Shown: positions 24,455 to 33,400, counted from the first letter of the stretch. The stretch is DNA of 40,930 nucleotides from Acidobacteriota bacterium (GCA_022826755.1 JAJDUG010000015.1:1-40930), one strand, 5' to 3'. Notes: generated by a model not told the origin, from the sequence alone. Numbers and translations: made by a program.

Positions 24455-24667
24455 ATGAATATCAGCCCCGAGTTGATCGCCATCGGCATTCTCGGCGTGG
24501 CTTTGGTCAGCCTGGGATGGAAGGTCTCATCCGACATCCGACAGGAGTTGAAACAGGAAATACACTATGTCCGAGAAGACGTAGCAGACCTCAGAGAACG
24601 GATGGCGCGGCTGGAAGGCCTGTTCGACGGGTTTACCAGAAGAGAACTGGCAGAGCAAGAGAAGTGA
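24455..24667 (+). CDS. micro-protein, TM helix plus coiled coil (copy 1)
   Basis: A 70-residue protein. Residues 5-23 form a TM helix (PELIAIGILGVALVSLGWKV), followed by an amphipathic charged helix ending DVADLRERMARLEGLFDGF. The DLRERMARLEGL signature is a coiled-coil/oligomerisation helix seen in small unassigned bacterial proteins. AAGGAG lies 8 nt before the ATG; an upstream in-frame ATG at 24404 falls in the conserved leader and is not used, in my view. Paralogue of the gene at 24908: the N-terminal 25 residues are almost identical. No known function. Confidence 0.75.
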   Translation: MNISPELIAIGILGVALVSLGWKVSSDIRQELKQEIHYVREDVADLRERMARLEGLFDGFTRRELAEQEK

Positions 24668-24729
24668 CGGCACCAATCCCTGGCTCGCGCCCGGGGCCGG
24701 AGGCTGCTGCCCCCTTGGCGTCTTGTCGC

Positions 24730-24757
24730 AATCCCCGGGTCGACCCCCGGGGATTTT
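24730..24757 (+). terminator. intrinsic terminator, cassette copy 1
   Basis: Stem AATCCCCGGG pairing with CCCGGGGATT around a short loop, followed by TTT. Located 62 nt after the stop of the copy 1 gene. Confidence 0.6.
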
Positions 24758-24812
24758 GCGTATCGTCACTCAACCGCCCCGCAAGCACCCTTCCCTCAAG
24801 CCCGGCTTGTCG

Positions 24813-24821
24813 TGGTAAAAT
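24813..24821 (+). promoter_or_regulatory. extended -10 promoter, cassette copy 2
   Basis: TGG-TAAAAT in the same position of the duplicated leader as the copy 1 site; CTCAAG is present where the poor -35 would be. Confidence 0.4.
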
Positions 24822-24907
24822 TTCCCAGTGAGTCGTCAACACCATAACCCCATGACTTGTCCGATCTCCCTCTCGGCAGGTTCGTCACATTGAAAGGAGC
24901 ATCGACA

Positions 24908-25129
24908 ATGAATATCAGCCCCGAGTTGATTGCCATCGCCATTCTCGGCGTATCCCTGGTCAGCCTGGGATGGAAGGTGACCGGAGACTTGCGCATGGAA
25001 ATCCACCATGTCCGACTGGACGTGGCCGAAATTCGAGGGGATGTAGCCGGTCTCAGAGAACGAATGGCGCGGCTGGAAGGACTGTTCGAAGGGTTTACCA
25101 GGGGAGAACTGATCAAGGAAAAGAAGTGA
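24908..25129 (+). CDS. micro-protein, TM helix plus coiled coil (copy 2)
   Basis: A 73-residue paralogue of the gene at 24455. TM helix PELIAIAILGVSLVSLGWKV, then a charged coiled coil slightly longer than copy 1, with a variable middle (TGDLRMEIHHVRLDVAEIRGDVAGL) and the conserved end LRERMARLEGLFEGF. AAGGAG at 24894-24899, 8 nt before the ATG. The variable segment is where the two copies differ in length. Function unknown; both proteins probably assemble in the membrane as oligomers. Confidence 0.75.
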   Translation: MNISPELIAIAILGVSLVSLGWKVTGDLRMEIHHVRLDVAEIRGDVAGLRERMARLEGLFEGFTRGELIKEKK

Positions 25130-25140
25130 CGGGGGCTTTC

Positions 25141-25182
25141 CCCGGGCTCGCGCCCGGGACCGGCTGCCGCCGCCATGGCGGC
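25141..25182 (+). other. two extra hairpins in the copy 2 3' tail
   Basis: CCCGGG-CTCGCG-CCCGGG at 25141-25158 and the palindrome GCCGCC-AT-GGCGGC at 25169-25182 lie between the stop and the terminator. They give a heavily structured 3' untranslated tail. Copy 1 keeps only weak versions. Confidence 0.5.
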
Positions 25183-25189
25183 TTATCGC

Positions 25190-25221
25190 AATCCCCGGGT
25201 CAACGCCCGGGGATTTTTTTT
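25190..25221 (+). terminator. intrinsic terminator, cassette copy 2
   Basis: Stem AATCCCCGGG / CCCGGGGATT with loop TCAACG, followed by an eight-T run. Best intrinsic terminator in the window. Confidence 0.9.
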
Positions 25222-25290
25222 GCTGTCGGTCGCCCGCGCGACCTCTACAGGTTTGGGGGAGAGCCGCCTGGAGGCCCACCAGGGTAGCCC

Positions 25291-26643
25291 CTACCGCGCC
25301 CCGATGCGGCGCAGCGCCCGGGTGGCTTCCGACACCACCTCGGGGTCATTGTCCTTCAGCAGGGGCCGCAGACTTTCGGCAGCAGAACTATCCCCGATCT
25401 GCCCCAGCGCCAGGCAGAGTCTCCTGCGGATCACCGGATTGCTGTCATTCAGGTAGTTGACCAGATCCGGCGACACCCGGGTCTTCAACTCGAGCAGGTA
25501 GGCCAGAGCCTGCTCGTGGAGCATCCGCTCCTTGAGAGCCGCCACCATCTGGTCGGCGTACTCCTTGCGTCCCAGGTTGTAGAGGGCAAAGCTCACGGCC
25601 AGCCGGGGAGCGGGCTTCTTCTCGGCCAGAAAGGCCCGGGACAGGTCGGGCGCCACCGAGGTGTCTCCCACCCGTCCGATGCCCTCGGCGGCAAACTGGC
25701 GGTACCTGGGGCCTCCGTCGCCCAGGTGGCGCCGAAACACCGGCAGCGAGCTGGGGTCGCCGATGAGCGCCATGGCCTCCAGGCAATTCAGCCGGACGTC
25801 GCGGCCGGGATTCTGATCGTAGAGCGTCTGAATCTGGGGCAGCGCCTCCAGGCTCTTGAACAGCCCCAGGGTCAGGATGGCCTCGTTGCGCACCCTCTTG
25901 TTGGTATTCAGAAGATAGGGCTGGACATCCCCGGCCACCGAGCGGTCCCTGATCTTGTAGAACGACTGCAGGATAGCCACCTGCAGGTTGGGCTCGGCGC
26001 CGTTCATCCCCTCCACCATCTTGGGAATGGCCGCCTTTCCCCGCAGCACCCCCAGGGCATTGGCCGCGTAGAAGCGCACCTCTCTATGGGAGTCGCGCAG
26101 GCGCTCGGCGATGCCGTCGATGACCGCCGGCGCCACCGTCACGTCGGGCTCGATAACGGTGTCATCGCTGGGCACCGGGCCGCTGAAGGGGTTCAGCCTG
26201 GCGTAGAGGCGCTTGGCCTGCCGGGTCAGAAAAGAGCTGGCGTCCTGCTCGGTGTAGAGGTTGACCAGGGCGATGACGGCCTCCCGGCGCACTTCGGGGA
26301 CCCCATCCTCGAGAGCGTTCAACAGCATGGTGACGGCGCCGGGGTCCCTGATCAGGCCCAGGGACTTGACGGCCGCGCGGCGAACCTGGGGGTCCTTGTC
26401 CTCCACCGCCCCCAGCAGCGGGGGGGTGGCCTCCCGGCTGAGCGTCTCGCCCAGCTCCCTGGCCGCCTTCCTGCGGTCGCCGGCCTTCTTGCTCTTCAGC
26501 TTGTCCCGCAGCTCCTCGATGGAATCTCCCCTGGCGTCGGGAACCAGCGGAGCTCCGGCTGGGCTCAGGAGCAGCAACCCGCCGGCCAGGCCGACCAGCA
26601 GGACACGGCAGACCTCTTTTCCCGCCCTGAATGAAACGCTCAT
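25291..26643 (-). CDS. exported HEAT-repeat protein
   Basis: A 450-residue protein with a signal peptide (VCRVLLVGLAGGLLLLSPAGA, residues about 11-31) followed by an almost continuous array of HEAT repeats. Examples: ATPPLLGAVEDKDPQVRRAAVKSLG, AVTMLLNALEDGVPEVRREAVIALV, DSHREVRFYAANALGVL, SSAAESLRPLLKDNDPEVVSEATRALRRIG. Such solenoids serve as protein-binding scaffolds; no catalytic residues are seen, so the role in the periplasm is unknown. A moderate GAGAGG site precedes the ATG. It is 75 bp downstream of the DUF2085 gene on the same strand, so they may be cotranscribed. Confidence 0.88.
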   Translation of the reverse strand: MSVSFRAGKEVCRVLLVGLAGGLLLLSPAGAPLVPDARGDSIEELRDKLKSKKAGDRRKAARELGETLSREATPPLLGAVEDKDPQVRRAAVKSLGLIRDPGAVTMLLNALEDGVPEVRREAVIALVNLYTEQDASSFLTRQAKRLYARLNPFSGPVPSDDTVIEPDVTVAPAVIDGIAERLRDSHREVRFYAANALGVLRGKAAIPKMVEGMNGAEPNLQVAILQSFYKIRDRSVAGDVQPYLLNTNKRVRNEAILTLGLFKSLEALPQIQTLYDQNPGRDVRLNCLEAMALIGDPSSLPVFRRHLGDGGPRYRQFAAEGIGRVGDTSVAPDLSRAFLAEKKPAPRLAVSFALYNLGRKEYADQMVAALKERMLHEQALAYLLELKTRVSPDLVNYLNDSNPVIRRRLCLALGQIGDSSAAESLRPLLKDNDPEVVSEATRALRRIGAR

Positions 26644-26718
26644 GCTTGCCTCTCTTCCGACTCCGACCGATCCAATCCGGGATGGGGCCGCGCCCTTGCA
26701 GCCACCGCCGCCTCGAGC

Positions 26719-27237
26719 TCATTGTCCCATATTCCCGCGGTGGGGTACAGGGCCGGAGCGGGGTCGGCTCTCCAGGTACAGGGTCAGGAAAAGCCCCACC
26801 CCCAGGCCGGCCGGCCCGCCGGTAGCGACCCGCGACCAGAGGGTGCTGTTCCAGGCTCCCGCCAAGTCCAGACCGGCGTCCAGGCCCGTGAGCAGCAGGG
26901 GCCCCAGCAGCAGCACCCGGCGGCCCAGCAACCAGGCCGCATGGCCGCGGGCCAGGGGCGCAAGGAGCACTCCCAGGAACCCGCCCAGGTAGAGGGCCAG
27001 GCAGCGGTTGCACACCGGCAGAACGACACCGGCCAGGCTCAGGGACCGCTGGGGGTCCTGGTGGCAGAGGTGGGAAAAGACGAAGCGGACCGACAGGGCC
27101 ACCGCGGCCTCCCCCTGGAGGACCAGCCAGGGGAACAGCAGGATGGCGGCGCAGCAGACCCCGGAACCCGCCAGCAGCAGGAGCCAGGCCCAGCGTCGGC
27201 GGGAGGGATGGCGAGGGGCGGGAAACGTTGAGGTCAT
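26719..27237 (-). CDS. DUF2085 integral membrane protein
   Basis: A 172-residue multi-pass membrane protein. The family signature is clear: FSHLCHQDPQRSLSLAGVVLPVCNRCLALYLGGFLG, with a His/Cys pair and a second Cys-x-x-Cys (CNRC). At least four hydrophobic segments are visible (about residues 17-43, 60-95, 103-125, 140-155). The conserved Cys and His suggest metal or redox chemistry, but the function of DUF2085 is unknown. The ATG is preceded by a weak GGGAAG site. Upstream lies a relic of the micro-protein cassette. Confidence 0.85.
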   Translation of the reverse strand: MTSTFPAPRHPSRRRWAWLLLLAGSGVCCAAILLFPWLVLQGEAAVALSVRFVFSHLCHQDPQRSLSLAGVVLPVCNRCLALYLGGFLGVLLAPLARGHAAWLLGRRVLLLGPLLLTGLDAGLDLAGAWNSTLWSRVATGGPAGLGVGLFLTLYLESRPRSGPVPHRGNMGQ

Positions 27238-27260
27238 GGGAGCACGACTTCCCGGGAGCC

Positions 27261-27400
27261 GTCAACCGACAAACACCCTGGCTGGCCTGATCTCCCTCCG
27301 GGCAAGTCTTTCAAAGCGGAAGGAGAATCAGCCAAGACCATCAGCGCGGAATCGATTGCAACCGCCATTATGGCCTATCCCCGGTCAGCCTCGGTAGCCT
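27261..27400 (+). pseudogene. decayed third copy of the micro-protein cassette
   Basis: The leader (CTGATCTCCCTC, then a GGCAAG...AAGGAG series) and the first ~25 codons (ATCAGCGCGGAATCGATTGC...) align with the copies at 24455 and 24908. The start codon is changed (ATGAAT to AAGACC) and the frame is lost after GGTCAGCCTCGG. No terminator remains. Only the 5' half is recognisable. Confidence 0.6.
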
Positions 27401-27495
27401 CTTGGTGGCGCGGGCTTCCGATCCTGCGTTGCGGCGATCCTGTCGATGCGGCGGGAGAGTTCATTGAACTCGCGGGAGTGAACCATCATCGTCAT
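27385..27495 (-). CDS. tiny 36-residue protein overlapping the preceding micro-protein gene
   Basis: A short, charged reading frame (MTMMVHSREFNELSRRIDRI...) that starts inside the stop of the gene at 27492-27665 (ATGA overlap). A helical stretch ELSRRIDRIAATQ is followed by a basic, Pro-rich tail. The coupling makes translation plausible, but the frame is short and the sequence partly overlaps the cassette relic on the other strand. Function unknown. Confidence 0.4.
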   Translation of the reverse strand: MTMMVHSREFNELSRRIDRIAATQDRKPAPPRGYRG

Positions 27496-27665
27496 CGGGG
27501 GTTCTCGTCCTTGTGGATGTGGTCCCGAATGAATTGCAGAAGCACCACCGCGTCGGTGAGTTTGCGGTAGATGGCCCACAGCAGACACACCGTCACCAGG
27601 AAGAAGATCACGATGACGGCGAGTTCAGCCAATCTGCCGACGGCGAGAAGGGAAATGAAGTCCAT
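27492..27665 (-). CDS. 57-residue membrane micro-protein
   Basis: Begins MDFISLLAVGRLAELAV, then a strong TM helix (IVIFFLVTVCLLWAIY, about residues 18-36), then a helical tail TDAVVLLQFIRDHIHKDENP. CTGGAGG lies 6 nt before the ATG, which is good support for translation. It does not resemble the 24455/24908 proteins in sequence but has the same layout. No known family recognised. Confidence 0.6.
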   Translation of the reverse strand: MDFISLLAVGRLAELAVIVIFFLVTVCLLWAIYRKLTDAVVLLQFIRDHIHKDENPR

Positions 27666-27980
27666 GTTGACCTCCAGAGGAAAACGGGCCGACCTCATGG
27701 CGAAGCCGGCGTGGCCCCTAATCGGGGTGATCCAGACAACGCAGAGGTTGACGACACCAGTAGAGCACCCACGCGTGCCAAAGCTAAATTACAGAAGTAT
27801 CTGTGAGAAAGGTGTGATAGTTTAGCCGTATAAAATGAGAAGTTAGTGATGTTCCTGTGGAACGGCGCGAAAGCGGCCGGCGGAATTGCGGCAGTTGCGC
27901 GCAATCCCGCATCCTGCGTTCCCGGGTGTCCGCGCCGCCGGCGCCTGTTGCGTTCCGGAGCGGGAAAGGAGATTGGAGCG
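27666..27980. other. divergent intergenic region upstream of the hybrid kinase
   Basis: About 315 bp between the micro-protein gene (-) and the kinase (+). It holds a small inverted repeat ACAGA-AGTA-TCTGT (27791-27804), a possible operator, and an A+T-rich TATAAAAT (27829-27836) as a candidate -10 without a good -35. A reading frame upstream of the kinase start continues back to 27846, but its 45 residues are Arg/Pro/Gly-rich and look non-coding. Part of it (GCATCCTGCGTTCCCGGGTG) resembles fragments of the dispersed repeats. Confidence 0.4.
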
Positions 27981-30338
27981 TTGAAACCCCGCAAAGAACG
28001 GGTGCGGGAGATCGAGGCGCTACGGGCGTCCATCTCCCGGCTGAGCGCCGCGAACCTGCGCATCAGCGAAAGTCCCGACCTCGAAACCGTCCTGCGCGAG
28101 GCGCTGGAAGGCGCCCGTTACCTGACCGGCGCCCGTTGCGGCGCCGCCGCGACCCTGGACGAGGCCGGGCAGCCCGAGGCATTGGTGACGTCAGGCGTCG
28201 CCGAAGAGCGGCGCCGGCGGTTGGCAGCCTGGCCCGACGGGCTGCGTTTCATCGAGCACGTCCGCGAGCTTGCGGCACCGCTCAGGCTTGCGGACCTACC
28301 CTCCTACGTGCGCTCGCTCGGTTTCGTCCCGGACCAGAACCTGCCCCCAACTCTTCTGGGAATGCCAATCCGTCACCGAGGTGTCGATGTCGGATACGTC
28401 TTTCTCGCCGAAAGGGAAGGCGACGGGAGGTTCACGGGCGAGGACGAGGAATTCCTGGGGCTGGTGGCGTTGCCGGCAGGGGCGGCCATCGCCAACCTCC
28501 GCACCCGGAGCGCCGCGCAGCGCTTGCGGGCCGACCTGCAGGCCGTGATCGACACTGCGCCGGTCGGCGTCGTCGTCTTCGGCGCCGGGACCGGCGATGT
28601 GCTGTGGATCAACCGGGAAGCCAAGCGCCTCGTCGAGGAGATGCGCATTCCGGGCCACGGGACCGAGCATCTGCTCAATGTGCTCACGTTTCGGCGCGCC
28701 GACGGTCGCGAGTCCAACTTCTCCGAGACTCCCGTGGCGCGGGAGCTGGACAACTCTGAAACGGTGCGCGCCGAGGAGATCGTGGTCTCGGTCCCCGACG
28801 GACGCAAAGTCACCTTGCTGGTCAACGCGACGCCAAACCGTACCGCCGACGGCACCGTGGTGTCGCTGATTGTCGCCCTGCAGGATCTGGCGCCGATTCA
28901 GGAACTGGAACGCCTGCGGGCCCAGTTCATGAGCATGGTCAGCCACGAGCTGCGCGCGCCGCTGACCTCGATCAAGGGTTCAGCCGCCACGCTGCTGGAG
29001 GCTTCATCGGACCTGGACCCGGAGGAGATGCATGAGTTCTTCCGGATCATCGTCGATCAGACCGACCACATGCGCGGCCTCATCAGCGACCTGCTCGATG
29101 CGGGGCGCATCGAGTCGGGCACGTTGTCGGTGTCGCCGGAGCCCTCGGATGTGGGGGGTCTGGTGGACCGGGCGAGGAACACGTTCCTCAGCGGCGGCGG
29201 GCGGCACGCCGTCCTGATCGACATGCCGCCTGACCTGCCCCCCGTGATGGCCGACCGGCGCCGCATCGCGCAGGTGCTGAACAACCTCTTCTCCAACGCC
29301 GCCCGGCACGCGGCCGAGTCCTCCCCTATCCGGGTCACGGCGCTGCGCGACGGTGTCCACGTCGCGGTTTCGGTTTCCGACGAGGGCAGGGGCGTGCCGC
29401 CGGAGCGGCTGCCCCATCTGTTTCAGAAGTACACAGGCGTCGGAGAGGGAGATGGAGAGCGCGGGCTCGCGGGAACGGGCTTGGGCCTGGCCATCTGCAA
29501 AGGGCTGGTGGAAGCGCACGGAGGCCGTATCCGGGCCGAGAGCGGCGGGACGGGACAAGGCACGCGGGTCACCTTCACCCTTCCGGTGGCCGAAGCGGCA
29601 GGCGCCGGGAGCGCCCCGGAGGCAGGCCGCCTGCGCCCGCTCGGCGAGGGAGGGAACGAGCCCCGCATCCTCGTCGTCGAGGATGACCCGCGGATGCTGC
29701 GCTACGTGCGGGACGCCCTCTCCGCCGCAGGCTACGCACCGCTCGTAACCGGCGATCCTCGGGACCTGTCCCGCATCATCAAGGAAGAGAAACCGCGACT
29801 GGTCGTGCTCGACCTGATGCTGCCTGAAACCGACGGCATCGAGCTGATGAAGAGCATCCCCGAGCTGGCCGACCTGCCGGTCGTCTTCATCTCCGCATAC
29901 GGCCGGGATGAGACCATTGCGGTGGCTCTTGAGGCCGGCGCGGCCGACTACATCGTCAAGCCCTTCTCGACGACGGAGTTGACGGCGCGGATCCGAGCGG
30001 CGCTGCGCCGGCGGGCCGAACCCGAACTGTTCGTGCTGGGGAAACTGGCCATCCGCTACGACCAGCGCCAGGTGAGCGTGGCCGGCCGGCCGGTCGAGCT
30101 GACGGCCAGCGAGTACGCACTGCTGCGCGCGCTTTCGTTGAACGAGGGACGGGTATCGGGCTACGAAGCCCTGGTGCGCCAGGTTTCGGGCAAGCACTAC
30201 AACCGTGACGCGAGGGTCGCCTTGCGATCGCTCGTCAAGAATCTCCGCCGCAAGCTCGGCGATGACGCCGGCGACCCGGCCTACATCCTCAACAAACGCG
30301 GCGTCGGCTACCGAATGCCCCGGCCGGACGGTCCATGA
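27981..30338 (+). CDS. one-protein two-component system: GAF-PAS-kinase-receiver-winged helix
   Basis: A 785-residue sensor-regulator. From the TTG start: a short coiled coil, a GAF domain (about 30-175), a PAS domain (about 185-300) and a HisKA dimerisation domain. The phosphorylated His322 is in MVSHELRAPLTSIKGS. The HATPase_c domain shows an N box (NNLFSNAARHA), DEGRGVPPERLPHLFQKY and GLAGTGLGLAICKGLVEAHGG. The receiver (ILVVEDDPRM, phospho-Asp611 in VVLDLMLP) and an OmpR-type winged helix (VELTASEYALLRAL...VALRSLVKNLRRKLGD...NKRGVGYRMP) complete it. No TM segment, so the signal is cytoplasmic. TTG at 27981 has AAGGAG 9 nt upstream; a start at 27846 would add an implausible 45-residue leader. 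The gene probably controls itself or the neighbouring genes; targets are unknown. Confidence 0.9.
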   Translation: MKPRKERVREIEALRASISRLSAANLRISESPDLETVLREALEGARYLTGARCGAAATLDEAGQPEALVTSGVAEERRRRLAAWPDGLRFIEHVRELAAPLRLADLPSYVRSLGFVPDQNLPPTLLGMPIRHRGVDVGYVFLAEREGDGRFTGEDEEFLGLVALPAGAAIANLRTRSAAQRLRADLQAVIDTAPVGVVVFGAGTGDVLWINREAKRLVEEMRIPGHGTEHLLNVLTFRRADGRESNFSETPVARELDNSETVRAEEIVVSVPDGRKVTLLVNATPNRTADGTVVSLIVALQDLAPIQELERLRAQFMSMVSHELRAPLTSIKGSAATLLEASSDLDPEEMHEFFRIIVDQTDHMRGLISDLLDAGRIESGTLSVSPEPSDVGGLVDRARNTFLSGGGRHAVLIDMPPDLPPVMADRRRIAQVLNNLFSNAARHAAESSPIRVTALRDGVHVAVSVSDEGRGVPPERLPHLFQKYTGVGEGDGERGLAGTGLGLAICKGLVEAHGGRIRAESGGTGQGTRVTFTLPVAEAAGAGSAPEAGRLRPLGEGGNEPRILVVEDDPRMLRYVRDALSAAGYAPLVTGDPRDLSRIIKEEKPRLVVLDLMLPETDGIELMKSIPELADLPVVFISAYGRDETIAVALEAGAADYIVKPFSTTELTARIRAALRRRAEPELFVLGKLAIRYDQRQVSVAGRPVELTASEYALLRALSLNEGRVSGYEALVRQVSGKHYNRDARVALRSLVKNLRRKLGDDAGDPAYILNKRGVGYRMPRPDGP

Positions 30339-30449
30339 CCGCCCCCATTGCATCACTCCGTCTGCACCGCGGCGGGCACATTTACGCGCTTGCAATCTCT
30401 CGGAAGCAGGAGGGCGGGGCGCACGCCGCAAGCAGCACCTCTCTCTTCC

Positions 30450-33400
30450 CTACCTCCTTCGATATCTTTCCCAGGCCGCCTCGTCCGGCACTCCGCGGCT
30501 GAACAGCACCTCGATCTCCCGCTCTTGCGCCGCAGCAGCCTCCGCCGAAACCTGCGCCCCGTCCGCAGTCCCGTCTCCGCGAAGAATACTCAGTACGTGT
30601 CCGCTCCCGGGGTCCCGCGTGATCGTCGTGGGTTGCCTGCTTCCCGCGTCCAGGCTGACTGACCCGACCGGGCCGGTCAGCGTGATCCGCTCGAGCCGTC
30701 CGGCCCATTCGGGCCGCACGGGAAGGGCGAAGGCGAAGGACGGCGCGCCGCCGTGCGACACCCCGGGCATGTCGAATCCCAGCGAGAACAGCACTTCGCC
30801 GCCTGCGTTCTCGCCCGTAATCTTGTACGCGCCGCGTACCGGTGGGAGCATCGGGGGCGCGTCGACCAGGAAGGCGGGCTCCAGGACCGGAGCCCCCGCC
30901 TCGTCCAAACCACCCCAGAGCAAAAGCGACTGTACGGTGCCCGCGCGCCTGTCGGCCGCCCCCGCCGCAGCCTGCCGGTCCAAACGGTAGAGCAGTGCCT
31001 TGGTGAAGTGGTAGTCGCTGATCCACTGGGGTGAACAATAAGCCATCAGGTCCTTGTGGGAGGGCGGAACCAGTCCCCCGCCGCGGAAGTCGTAGCCCCA
31101 CGCCCCGATCGAGGCGGTCGCCGACGGGAACCACAGGTCGGGAGCGCCGGCGCCCCCGCATGGGGCGTGAGACAGGTTCAGGTTGTGGCCCAGTTCGTGC
31201 GCGACCGTGTAGTCCCCGGGCGCCACCACGCTCGACTCGCCCGGCGTGTGCGCCACGCCGATCGAACCCGTGAGGTTCGCCATGGAACCCATGTAGTAGC
31301 CCGTCCCCCCCTCCATCACGCGGATCGCTTCCACCTCCCGGAGCAGTTCAAAGGCATCGCGGGTCGAGGTGCGCACGGCGTCGTGGACCACCAGCTCGAA
31401 CTCGCTGATGGGCAGCAGCGTACGCATCGGCCGGAAGAGCGGACTCTCGGCCGTCAGGCCCCGGCTCAGATCGAGGATCGAGGAGTCCGGACTCTCCCGC
31501 GAGATCATCGGGATCCAGGTCAGCCGCAACGGGGGCATACTCTCCACCTGGACGGTCGCTCGGCCGGTCGCCGGAATGCGGCGCTCGACGCCGAGCCCGG
31601 GGTCGAGCGTGCCCCGGGGATCGACCTCGATCACCATCTCCAGGCCCGGGCGAATTACACCCGCGGGAATCCGGGCGTTGGCAGACTTCGAGAGCCTGCC
31701 CTCCTCGATCTGGATGGGGATGGACTCCGACCCCGCGGGAATGTTCTCGACGTGCACCTCCGCTCCGCCGTCGTAGAACCTGGCCCGCACCGGCGGGATC
31801 GCCGCGTTCGTCTTCCGCCGAGCCGTCACGAACACCCGCAGCAGCGCGGGACGGCCGGCGACCAGCGGCACGGGATAGTCGAGTGATTGCACGGCCTGCG
31901 TGAGATACGCCTTCGAGCGCCCGCCCTTCGAGCAGTGCAGCACGCGCTGGTTTATGACGGTCGCGAGCCACGCTTGGAAACCCGCCTCGTCGGGCGCGCA
32001 AAGCGCCGTGCCCCCGGCGTGGAAGGTGTCGAGCCGATCGAGCGCCGCCAGGCTCGGCGGCAACCCGCCGGCCATTCGCGGGTTGTTGGAGAGATTGAGG
32101 AACTCGAGCCGCGTGAGGCCTCCGAATGTCGTCGGCAGGCCGCCGGTCAGATCGTTGTTCGAAAGGGCCAGGACCCGGGCCGCAGAGAGGCCGCCTAGCT
32201 CGGGCGGGAGTGGTCCCGTCAGGCCGTTGTCGTTGAGCCAGGCGAACTCGAGCGCGGCGAGCGCGCCCAACTCCGCCGGGACCGGCCCCGTGAGGGAGTT
32301 CTGGTTGAGGACCAGCGTGTTCAGGCGGGTGAGATTGCCGAGCGTCTGCGGAATCTCGCCCGAAAGATTGTTTTCGGCAAGATAGAGCTTCTCCAGCCTG
32401 GTGAGCCGGCCGAGTTCCGGCGGGATGGGGCCGCTCAGGTTGCAATACCTCATGACCAGGAACCTGAGCCTCGAAAGGTTGCCGAGTTCGCGCGGTATGG
32501 GTCCCCTTAGCGGAATCCTTTCCAGCCACAGCTCCTCAAGGGCCCCGAGCCGGCCGAGTTCCCCGGGGATCTCGCCCGACAACTGGGTGAAGAACAGGTA
32601 CAACGTCCTGAGGTTGGAGAGATGGCCGAGTTCCGGCGGCAGCGGTCCCTTCAGGGGATTGCCGAACAGTTCGAGCTTCTCGAGGTGTGCGAGCAGTCCG
32701 AGTTCCGCGGGGATGACCCCGGAAAGGTTGTTCTCCGGCAGGACCAGTGAGATAACGCGGCCTCCGGCGTCGATCTCGACGCCGTGCCAATCTCCCAGCG
32801 GCCCGTCCGTCAGCCAGTTGCGCCGGACTTTCCAGTTCGGGCCGCCGGTCGCGTGGTACAGGATCTCCAGGATGTCGCGATCCGTCATCCGGGCACACTC
32901 CACGCCCGTCCCCTCATGCACCGCCACGGTGTTCAGCCAAGCGCGGAAGGGCGCCTCCTGCGGCGCGCACAACCCCGTGCCGGCATAGCTCAACTCCCGG
33001 AGCGGAACCGCCGCGAGAGACGCCGGCAGGCGGCCGTCGAGCGGATTGTGCGCGATCCTGAGTTCGGTCATCGCGGACAGCCGGCCCAGCGCGGCCGGGA
33101 GCTTGCCGGACAGGCCGTTGTTCGTCAGGTCGAGGGCGATCACCCTGCCCAGGGAATCACTCTCGACGCCGTGCCATCCCGCGACTGCCGGTCCGGACAG
33201 CCAGCCGCCCGCGTTCGTCCAGCCGGCGCCGCCCGTCGCCTCGTACAGGGCCCTGAGCCCGGCTTGGTCGGACTCGTTGCAGAAACGCGTGGTGGGCTCG
33301 CCGGACACGCGCGCCGACCATGCCACGAAGGCGGCGGTGCCCGGCAGGCAGAGGTACAGGTTCCGGTGCTCCGGGAAGGCGAAGCTGAACCCCTCCAGTC

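Larger units (their letters stand above)
24338..25221 (+). repeat. tandem duplication of a micro-protein cassette
   Basis: Two direct copies, about 24338-24757 and 24790-25221, each holding promoter, leader, ribosome site, a small coding region and a terminator hairpin. The upstream part is nearly identical (TCAAGCCCGGCT, GTGAGTCGTCAACACCATAA, CTCTCGGCAGGTTCGTCACA); the coding parts have diverged in the middle. A decayed third copy of the upstream part lies at 27261-27400. Confidence 0.85.

Noticed and set aside
27846-27980. N-terminal extension of the hybrid kinase
   Set aside because: Arg/Pro/Gly-rich, no ribosome site, while TTG at 27981 has AAGGAG at good spacing.
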